From NCBI RefSeq assembly GCF_002013895.1, contig NZ_MAFQ01000014.1, positions 1 through 64,000 on the forward strand: a stretch of 64,000 nucleotides of DNA. The letters are read 5' to 3'. Position 1 is the stretch's first letter. Each line of letters opens with the position of its first letter. Made by a program: the position numbers and the translations under genes. Positions 57,871-64,000 of this stretch are shown here, piece by piece. Origin of the DNA: Mycobacteroides franklinii. Its GTDB lineage: Bacteria; Actinomycetota; Actinomycetes; Mycobacteriales; Mycobacteriaceae. Under the pieces are notes generated by a model. The model was given only the letters and a program-made list of their open reading frames with translations. It was not told where the DNA came from and did not search any database.

Positions 57871-58761
57871 CTAGCTGACTTGCCGATATTGGTTAGGTGT
57901 GACCCCGACGCGGTTTTTGAATGTAGTGGTCAAGTGGCTTGGGCTTGAAAAACCCAGGTTCGCACTGATTTCGGTGATAGGAAGCGTCGTGGTGGACAGC
58001 AATGCTTTTGCTTGTGCGATCCGCTGATCGAGAATGTACTGGTGGGGCGTTGTATGGAACGCACTGGTGAAGGCTTTCACAAATAGGCGGACCGGCATCT
58101 GGGTGAAGTCCGCCATGTCCTGCAGGGAGATGTTGGAATCTAGGCTGTCGGCGAGGAACTCGACAATCGCAGCTTGAGCGGTCTGGTCCAACTCGGTCGG
58201 AGAGCCATCTTGTCGTTGCGGCACAGGGGTTCCGTAGCGATCGGCCAGATGCCGTAGCACTGTCTCGGTTAATGCTTCTCGGAGCAGACGCGCGGGAACA
58301 TCGTCACGGTCACGCACGCTGCCGATTCGCGCGACAAGCTGGTGAAGCAGCGGGTCGGGCCCGACCGTTGGGAGCAGATCTCGTGAACCAAATGCTTTGT
58401 GGGGCACAGTGAGCTGGCAGTATTGGGCGGTGGTGTGTCCGATGGCGTTTCCGGAGCCATGTTGCTCAGCCGGCAGTACCCACGCGCTTCCGATCGTGGG
58501 TGTTTGTATGCGCCGTGAACCTGCCTTTTCGAGTTCGTACTCCTTGGCTTCGAGGTTTCCCGCCAGGTGAACCAAAACGAGGTGATGTGGCTGTCGGAAA
58601 GTGCAATCGAAGGATCCGTCGATGTCTTGGCTGATGAACGAGAAGTCGATTTCCGCGGGGGACGTCATGGTTGCCGCCGGGGTGAGCCGCATCGAAATGC
58701 CTGCTCTGCGCACACCATGCCCAAGCCCAGGTGCCATGTCACATAAAGAATCGTCCCACAA
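57871..58761 (-). CDS. AraC-family regulator with cupin-type N-terminal domain
   Basis: 296 residues from ATG 58761; a shorter start at 58668 gives 265. The N-terminal half is a cupin-like AraC ligand domain (HHLVLVHLAGNLEAKEYELE). The C-terminus has both HTH units: ISLQDMADFTQMPVRLFVKA and LPITEISANLGFSSPSHLTT plus TFKNRVGVTPNQYRQVS. The family activates nearby metabolic operons. The SDR and alcohol dehydrogenase genes downstream are the likely targets, with the repeats at 58933 and 60268 as candidate sites. Confidence 0.85.
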   Translation of the reverse strand: MWDDSLCDMAPGLGHGVRRAGISMRLTPAATMTSPAEIDFSFISQDIDGSFDCTFRQPHHLVLVHLAGNLEAKEYELEKAGSRRIQTPTIGSAWVLPAEQHGSGNAIGHTTAQYCQLTVPHKAFGSRDLLPTVGPDPLLHQLVARIGSVRDRDDVPARLLREALTETVLRHLADRYGTPVPQRQDGSPTELDQTAQAAIVEFLADSLDSNISLQDMADFTQMPVRLFVKAFTSAFHTTPHQYILDQRIAQAKALLSTTTLPITEISANLGFSSPSHLTTTFKNRVGVTPNQYRQVS

Positions 58762-58932
58762 GCCTGTTGCCCCTCACTTCCAGCTATCGAAATGCGGCGC
58801 TAGCTGCGAACTATGGGGCGACCGTAAAGTTATTCTCACCCCCGGTTTGTTGAGAGGTGGGCTCCGATAGACGGCCCGCCCCGCCTCGCCGTCGCTACAT
58901 CTGGCTACTCCAGACCATCTGCGCTGCGCGAT

Positions 58933-59002
58933 TTCATAAGGATGGCCGATTTTGAAAGCTCAGCTGGATGACTTGCTCATACCGTGGTCGTCGTTCGTTC
59001 GA
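58933..59002. repeat. 70-bp duplicated upstream segment, copy 1
   Basis: About 87 percent identical (61 of 70, no gaps) to 60268-60337. This copy lies upstream of the SDR gene; the other lies upstream of the alcohol dehydrogenase gene. Shared segments before two enzyme genes suggest regulatory sites, perhaps for the AraC protein, or a duplication scar. Confidence 0.55.
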
Positions 59003-59132
59003 CGTGTGGCCAATGCCGGCTGCCCATACATGGTTGGGCGCTGGCGCGCCCAACCTACCGAAACCCCTTCAGTTCCCACCGCGATGCCGCGCTGGTTGAC
59101 CTGCCCGAACCTGAAATTCGAAGGATGCACCA

Positions 59133-59945
59133 ATGAACACCGTCATGATCACTGGAGCCTCAAGCGGTCTGGGACACGCAACCGCGCTGCTATTTCAGGC
59201 TCGCGGATGGAATGTCATCGCGACAATGCGGTCCCCAGCTGATCGGCCGGAACTGGACTCTCTCGATAACGTTCTGGTGACCCGTCTCGATGTGGAAGAC
59301 CAGGGCAGTATCGATGCGGCAGTTGAAGCAGGCATCAACCGATTCGGGCGTATTGACGCACTGATCAACAACGCCGGCTACGGCGCGTACGGCCCGCTGG
59401 AATTGATAACGAGGGACACCGCGCAGCGTCAGTTCAGCGTTAATGTGCTTGGGTTGCTCGCCACTACGCGGTCGCTTCTGCCGCATTTTCGCCGGAACCA
59501 CGCCGGGGTGGTCGTGAACATCTCCTCAGTCGGAGGACGACTGACCATGCCTTTGGGCACATTGTACCACGGCAGCAAGTTCGCTGTGGAGGGCATCTCA
59601 GAGGCACTGCAATACGAGTTGTCGGCGATCGGTGCGCGGGTGAAGATTGTCGAGCCCGGCGGCATCAAGACCGACTTCGGGCGCCGTTCCTTTGATTTCA
59701 CCGATGATGCGCGCATTGCCGAGTATCAAGCATTGTCGGCGAGCATCACCGAGGTCGTCGAGGGACTCGACGTCGGCACTGACCCGACTGCGATAGCGGA
59801 GATCGTGTACGAGGCAACGACCGACACCAGCGGGCGTCTCCGCTTCATCGCCGGATCGGACGCCGAGCACATGCTCGCAGACCGAGCTTCAATGGACGAC
59901 GAGACCTTCTACACAAACTTCAAACAACGTTTCGGCCTCAACTAG
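59133..59945 (+). CDS. short-chain dehydrogenase/reductase
   Basis: 270 residues. Cofactor motif TGASSGLGHA at residues 8-17, NNAGYGAYG near 86, catalytic Ser in NISSVGGRL near 138, and YHGSKFAVEG (Tyr and Lys) near 152. This is a classical NAD(P)-dependent SDR; the substrate is unknown. ATG 59133 follows a GAAGGATGCACC region. Context with an AraC regulator and an alcohol dehydrogenase suggests oxidation or reduction of an alcohol or ketone. Confidence 0.9.
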   Translation: MNTVMITGASSGLGHATALLFQARGWNVIATMRSPADRPELDSLDNVLVTRLDVEDQGSIDAAVEAGINRFGRIDALINNAGYGAYGPLELITRDTAQRQFSVNVLGLLATTRSLLPHFRRNHAGVVVNISSVGGRLTMPLGTLYHGSKFAVEGISEALQYELSAIGARVKIVEPGGIKTDFGRRSFDFTDDARIAEYQALSASITEVVEGLDVGTDPTAIAEIVYEATTDTSGRLRFIAGSDAEHMLADRASMDDETFYTNFKQRFGLN

Positions 59946-59973
59946 CGCGACACGCACGACCCTCACCCTGCGG
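59936..59973. repeat. 38-bp repeat at the SDR 3' end, copy 1
   Basis: CCTCAACTAGCGCGACACG and ACCCTCACCCTGCGG, repeated at 62188-62221 with a 4-bp difference. It spans the SDR stop codon, so the other copy may be the scar of a lost second gene end or of a recombination. The region 59974-60531 holds no other supported gene. Confidence 0.5.
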
Positions 59974-60267
59974 CGGCGCGACTGTCAGGTGGAGGTGTTT
60001 TGTTGTGGTGCAGCGTTATTGGCCATCGGATGTTGGGTGGGCTGTGATGTCGCCGCTTGGTCCCCGGTTGGGCGGTGTGCATGCAGGTGTTGATTTCGAG
60101 TTCCCGGCAGGTGCAGAGGGCGTGCTGTGTATGCGGGCAGACGGGAACTGTGATTTTTTCTGGTGCCGCTGCAAGCTATGGCGGCCCTGATCCTGTGGGC
60201 CAGGTGGTGATCGATTCTGACGACAGTCAAGACAGCAGGTGTGCTTCGCGCTATACCGCGACCGGTT

Positions 60268-60337
60268 TTCACAAGGATGGCGGATTTTGAAAGCTTGGCG
60301 GTATTACTTGCTCATACCGTGAGCGTCGTTCGTTCGA
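60268..60337. repeat. 70-bp duplicated upstream segment, copy 2
   Basis: Same as 58933-59002, 61 of 70 bases identical. It lies about 270 bp upstream of the alcohol dehydrogenase start. Confidence 0.55.
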
Positions 60338-60531
60338 TTTCTGGCTGCCAAGCTGGAAATCCGGTCGCGCAGTCAACTTCGCAACGCGCCGTCCAACGGC
60401 ACGGAATAGCTAAATCATCGCCCTGTTCGACATCTGGATATAGCTGTTAGCCAATGGACGCATGTAATCAAAGACATAATTACACAGGCCAGCGGCGGGG
60501 TAGTAGCGCCGACTTGAGCGTCGACAATCTT

Positions 60532-60579
60532 TGCTATCGTCTAGAATTGTACTATTGTATATAGTTGCTGCTATCGTCT
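60532..60579. promoter_or_regulatory. direct repeat TGCTATCGTCTA around a -10 box
   Basis: TGCTATCGTCTA at 60532-60543 and 60568-60579, 36 bp apart, flank TATAGT at 60560-60565. The dehydrogenase ATG is at 60610. Such a repeat pair is a typical activator or repressor site. Confidence 0.5.
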
Positions 60580-60609
60580 AATCACGCCGAATCGCCAGGA
60601 GGACATGAC

Positions 60610-61677
60610 ATGAAGATGCGCGCGGCCCGGATGTACGGGTACAAGCAACCACTGCGCCTGGAGGAGATCGACGTACCCAAGATCAGTCCCGAGGAGGTGC
60701 TCGTGAAAGTCGGTGGGGCCGGTATGTGCCGGACCGACTTCCAACTCATCGACGGCCACTTCGCCGGGATGGAGCTGGAGTTCCCGGTCACTCTGGGACA
60801 CGAAGTTTCCGGGTGGATCGACGGCGTTGGTTCACAGGTGCCGAAGTCCGCGGGTCTATCGGAGGGCGACCAGGTCGTGGTGTTCGGCAGCTGGGGCGAC
60901 GGCTCCTGTCGCCAGTGCCACGAAGGCAACGAGCAAATGTGCGGCCACGTCGTCTGGTCGGGGTTCGCCGAGCATGGCGGCTACCAGGAGTACATGCCCG
61001 TCCACTACCGATACCTGATCAAAATGCCCGGCGGCGGTGACCTGTCGCCAGAGAACCTGGCGCCACTGACCGATGCCGGCCTCACCCCGTACCGCGGCAT
61101 CAAGAAGCTGCGCAACTCCGGTCACCTCACGGCTGGCCGTACGCTCGCGGTCAGCGGCATCGGCGGCCTGGGCAGCTACGCCACCCAATACGCAAAACTG
61201 CTCGGCGGGGGTGCCGACGTGGTGGCATTTGGCCGCAGCGACGAGAAGCTAAAGGTTGCCCTCGCCAACGGCGCCGATCACGTCATCAACGTCCGCGATA
61301 AGGACACCGACGCCATCCGCGCCGAACTCGAAAACCTCACAGGGCGCAGCGAGCTCGACGCGGTGATTGAGTGCTCAGGCGCCGAGGAAGCTATCCAACT
61401 GGCGTTCTCCCTGCTGGCCACCGAGGGGGCCGTAGCATCAGTCGGCCTCATGGGCCAGCAGGCCAAGGTTCGCCTGGTCGATATGGTCATGCGGGAGTTC
61501 ACGTATTTCGGGTCCTGCTGGGGCAATTACAACGACCTCACCGAGGTCTTGGCCCTTGCCAAGGCCGACAAGGTCAAGCACACCGTGACACCGGTGCGCT
61601 TCGATGACGTCAATGAGACCCTTGACGCAATCGGTCGCGGCGACGTGATCGGTCGCGCCGTGATCGTCTACGACTAG
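60610..61677 (+). CDS. zinc-dependent alcohol dehydrogenase (MDR family)
   Basis: 355 residues from ATG 60610 with AGGAGG 8 nt upstream; the ORF track-like start at 60565 is not supported. Catalytic zinc site: Cys in GGAGMCRTDF, GHE in TLGHEVSG; structural-site Cys in SCRQCHEGNEQMC (three seen). Rossmann motif SGIGGLGSYA near residue 180. Family oxidises alcohols with NAD(P)+. Regulated probably by the repeat around the -10. Likely partner of the SDR gene. Confidence 0.9.
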   Translation: MKMRAARMYGYKQPLRLEEIDVPKISPEEVLVKVGGAGMCRTDFQLIDGHFAGMELEFPVTLGHEVSGWIDGVGSQVPKSAGLSEGDQVVVFGSWGDGSCRQCHEGNEQMCGHVVWSGFAEHGGYQEYMPVHYRYLIKMPGGGDLSPENLAPLTDAGLTPYRGIKKLRNSGHLTAGRTLAVSGIGGLGSYATQYAKLLGGGADVVAFGRSDEKLKVALANGADHVINVRDKDTDAIRAELENLTGRSELDAVIECSGAEEAIQLAFSLLATEGAVASVGLMGQQAKVRLVDMVMREFTYFGSCWGNYNDLTEVLALAKADKVKHTVTPVRFDDVNETLDAIGRGDVIGRAVIVYD

Positions 61678-61870
61678 AGCGAACCGATCCCGAAGGAAGG
61701 TTACCGGCGTCGTCGGTGATGAGGTGGTCGCGGGTGAGTTCGACGATGCACGTGGTGGTTTGGGTCATACCTCGGTGCGGAGCCTCGCGAATACACGCGG
61801 GTGCCCGACAAAGGACTTCGGCGCTATCAAGCCGAGAGCAACCCGGCTGCCGTCACGTGGGTAGCGCCAT

Positions 61871-62176
61871 TCATTCAGGATCTGGTGCAGGCGCTTCTGG
61901 CCCACCTGATGCCGCTGCAGCCGCACGTTGCAACAGGGTGTAAAGGACGCGGCGATCGTCGGAGGTGAGCGTAGACAACATCTGGTTCTCGATGGATGCC
62001 ACCACGTGCTCGACGTCGTCGAGCATCCGGGCACCGGCGTCTGTCAGCGCGACGATGCGCCGGCGACGGTCGGTGGCTGAGCATCGGCGCTCGACATAGG
62101 GGCGTCTCGTCTGCTGCGCTGGGCTGACCGCGTTGCATCCGCCAGCAGTGCTGCTCGAGATCCGCCAGGGAAACAA
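61871..62176 (-). pseudogene. MarR-family regulator fragment
   Basis: RRRRIVALTDAGARMLDDVE and QMLSTLTSDDRRVLYTLLQR are the wing and C-terminal dimerisation helix of a MarR protein. The N-terminal helix-turn-helix is missing: the upstream sequence continues in another frame. So only the 3' half remains. A second minus-strand frame at 61765 ends with PKSFVGHPRVFARLRTEV, another possible remnant. The 61678-61870 stretch holds no intact gene. Confidence 0.6.
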
Positions 62177-62187
62177 TCCGGCGAGCC

Positions 62188-62221
62188 CCTCAACTAGCGC
62201 GACACGACCCTCACCCTGCGG
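62188..62221. repeat. 34-bp repeat, copy 2
   Basis: Same as the SDR 3' end repeat at 59936-59973, lacking four bases. Here it follows the MarR fragment, not a complete SDR gene. Confidence 0.5.
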
Positions 62222-62325
62222 TGGCCACTCAGTCGACGCCCATATCCGAGCCGCATGCCCGCATAGACCTGTCCCTGGTAGGTGAAATCGCTTACTACCG
62301 TTCGGATTAACTTAGGAGATGTTAC

Positions 62326-63711
62326 GTGACTGCATCTGACCGCAGCGGCGCTCGGACGCGATCCTCAGACACCGTGAGCGCTGACGCAGCCGAGGGGCGC
62401 CGCGCTCGCAAGCGCGCTCCGCGACGCGGAGCGGCGTACTGGGATCCAGCCGTTCGGGAGGTTTCAGCTCTCCAGCGCCTGCGCGCACAAGAGGCGGTGC
62501 GAGACCCACAGCTGCTGCCGCTGCGTTACGCGAGGATGGCATCTTCTCCGTGGGCGTACCTGCGCGGCGCCGCGGCAGTTATGGCCGCCGATCTTGCGGC
62601 CGCGCCACACTCGGGACTGCAGGTGCAGATGTGCGGTGATGCCCACATCCTCAATTTCGGGCTATGGGCGTCGCCGGAGCGCCGATTGCTTTTCGATGCC
62701 CGTGACTTCGACGAGACGCTTCCCGGCCCGTTCGAGTGGGATATTAAGCGGTTGGTGACCAGCATATATGTACTCGCCTCCGCGGAGGGCGTGGCCGATC
62801 AGGTCGCATCTGACGCCGCCCGCGCAGCCATCGCGTCATACCAGACCTCAATGGCTCAGTACGCGAGCATGGGCGAACTCGACGTGTGGTACGACCACAT
62901 CACATCGGATGTCCCTCTTGCAGGACTGTCCTCGACGTTCGCCAAAGAGGCCGCCCAGACCATCGAGAAGCAATCGAAGAAACGAACCCACGAGGGCGTG
63001 GCTCGACAGCTATTGGTTACCGAGAACGGCCGACGCCGAATCTCGTTAGAGCCCCTCAAACGACTAGACGAAGGCATCCACCCAGACGAACGCGCACGCA
63101 GCTACGACCAGCTCTTTGAGACTTACCTCGCTTCAATCCCGCCCCACCTGCGGCGACTGATCCACCGGTTCGAACGCGTCGACACGGTCCGCCAAATCGT
63201 CGGTGTCGGCAGCGTGGGCATGCGGGTATGGCTGCATCTCATGGAAGGCGACAGCGGACGTCAGCTGGTGTTCTTCCAGGCCAAACAGGCCTGCGCCTCA
63301 GTCTACGAAGAATTTCTCGGTCCCAGCGAGTTCGACAACGCGGGCCAACGAGTCGTCGCTGGCCAGCGCCTCATGCAGTCCGCCAGCGATATATTCCTAG
63401 GGCACATGCGCGTCGGTAACGAGGACTACTACGCCCGGCAGTTCCGCGATATGAAGATAATTCCAAGCGGCCAGCAGATTTCCGGCTATTTACCCCAGTT
63501 CTCGGCAGTGTGTGGTCGCGCACTGGCCAAAGCACACGCCCGTAGCGGCGACCCCACAGCTATCGCCGCTTACATTGGTAACAGCGACGCCTTCGCCGCA
63601 GGAATCAACGGCTTCGCGGTCGCCTACGCCCAACAAACACACAATGATCACGCCGATCTGCAACTGGCGATCAGCTCGGGCGCCGTCACCGCGGCCGAGC
63701 GTCCTTGGTAG
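62326..63711 (+). CDS. DUF2252 family protein
   Basis: 461 residues from GTG 62326 (AGGAGATGTTAC just upstream). Family landmarks: VQMCGDAHILNFGLWASPER, LFDARDFDETLPGPFEWDIK and VGSVGMRVWLHLMEG, and QISGYLPQFSAVCGRALAKA near the end. DUF2252 is a kinase-fold-like family; the D-x-H-x-x-N and DxD-type elements resemble aminoglycoside-phosphotransferase and HipA-type kinases, but the reaction is unknown. Isolated gene at the right edge of the segment. Confidence 0.85.
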   Translation: MTASDRSGARTRSSDTVSADAAEGRRARKRAPRRGAAYWDPAVREVSALQRLRAQEAVRDPQLLPLRYARMASSPWAYLRGAAAVMAADLAAAPHSGLQVQMCGDAHILNFGLWASPERRLLFDARDFDETLPGPFEWDIKRLVTSIYVLASAEGVADQVASDAARAAIASYQTSMAQYASMGELDVWYDHITSDVPLAGLSSTFAKEAAQTIEKQSKKRTHEGVARQLLVTENGRRRISLEPLKRLDEGIHPDERARSYDQLFETYLASIPPHLRRLIHRFERVDTVRQIVGVGSVGMRVWLHLMEGDSGRQLVFFQAKQACASVYEEFLGPSEFDNAGQRVVAGQRLMQSASDIFLGHMRVGNEDYYARQFRDMKIIPSGQQISGYLPQFSAVCGRALAKAHARSGDPTAIAAYIGNSDAFAAGINGFAVAYAQQTHNDHADLQLAISSGAVTAAERPW

Positions 63712-63763
63712 CTACCGACAGAAAGCATGACGGCCCCCGCTAATGGCCTACATCGGCGCTATC

Positions 63764-63970
63764 TCACCATCGGCCACGGGCGATCTCCTTAAATTCCTTG
63801 GCGTATTGCTGGGTTGCGGCGCGGGCGCGGTCGGCGGAGCCGCCGAACAATCCGGCTAGCAGGGGCGACCATTGGGATGCATGCTGCTCTTGCTCGTCGA
63901 TGAAGTCCTGCAAAGGATCGCTTCGCCTCGATGCGTACCGCCATGTTGAGCGGCCAAACCACTTGTTCAT
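63764..63970 (-). CDS. small hypothetical protein
   Basis: 68 residues: RSDPLQDFIDEQEQHASQWS and DRARAATQQYAKEFKEIARG. Soluble and helical. It converges on the DUF2252 gene. The ATG at 63970 is 30 nt from the window edge, so the start could lie further out. No family recognised. Confidence 0.5.
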   Translation of the reverse strand: MNKWFGRSTWRYASRRSDPLQDFIDEQEQHASQWSPLLAGLFGGSADRARAATQQYAKEFKEIARGRW

Positions 63971-64000
63971 GAGGTAGATAGGTTGGTGGCCACTGTCGCC

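Noticed and set aside
1..64000. CRISPR arrays, tRNA or rRNA genes
   Set aside because: No spaced direct repeat array and no cloverleaf or rRNA-like sequence was seen on reading; a tRNA scan would be needed to exclude single tRNAs.

Overview
The window is GC-rich actinobacterial DNA, most likely mycobacterial. The signs are GTG/TTG starts, ATGA-type stop/start overlaps in long gene trains, TANNNT -10 boxes, a TcpC/VirB4-type type IV secretion system (T4SS) and a MobF TraA relaxase with a fused helicase. There are no rRNA or tRNA genes and no chromosomal housekeeping genes, so it reads as part of a large conjugative plasmid or integrative conjugative element with nested mobile DNA. These assignments come from motif recognition only; no database search was run.

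Layout. (1) 1-24 kb, conjugation block: a SNF2-type helicase cut by the left window edge; two minus-strand hypothetical genes; a T4SS train (6501-16097) with an acidic single-pass protein, TcpC, a small two-helix membrane protein, a VirB4-type ATPase with an N-terminal membrane part, a VirB6-like polytopic protein and a lipoprotein; two PD-(D/E)XK (sce7726-type) proteins; the 1805-residue TraA relaxase-helicase on the minus strand; and an oriT-like region at about 23.5 kb. No VirD4/TraG coupling protein is visible. (2) 24-31.6 kb: a minus-strand train of small, mostly unknown genes, including a DnaB-N-like protein without a helicase domain and an NrdH redoxin, then an AT-richer gap and an XRE regulator. 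(3) 31.7-38 kb: an operon with two paralogous proteins (31852-32952 and 33881-34873) flanking a membrane protein. Both paralogues end in the same roughly 80-residue C-terminal module as the TraA relaxase, with a G-[PS]-[DE]-[LM]-[SN] tail that also closes the SNF2 protein. They are candidate T4SS-translocated proteins, and their operon shares an 18-bp upstream element with the T4SS operon. (4) 38188-42359: a complete Tn7-like insertion flanked by 5-bp ACGTA direct repeats, with a frameshifted TnsA, a TnsB stump and a Phd/VapC toxin-antitoxin cargo. (5) 42.4-52.2 kb: small accessory genes, some under a repeated GTTGACTATAGTTMAC promoter/operator, a HigB/HigA pair, an ADP-ribosyltransferase-like protein and a staphylococcal-nuclease-like protein. 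(6) 52.3-56.6 kb: a Tn554-type tnpA-tnpB-tnpC recombinase set. (7) 56.6-64 kb: regulators, a solo Tn7-like end, an IstB scrap, and an AraC regulator / SDR / zinc alcohol dehydrogenase / DUF2252 segment with duplicated intergenic pieces.

How it works together: TraA and accessory proteins would process oriT DNA, the VirB4-TcpC-VirB6-like channel would export the TraA-bound strand, and the shared C-terminal module suggests that two uncharacterised proteins, and perhaps the SNF2 protein, travel by the same route into the recipient. This translocation idea is inference; the sequence similarity itself is seen directly.
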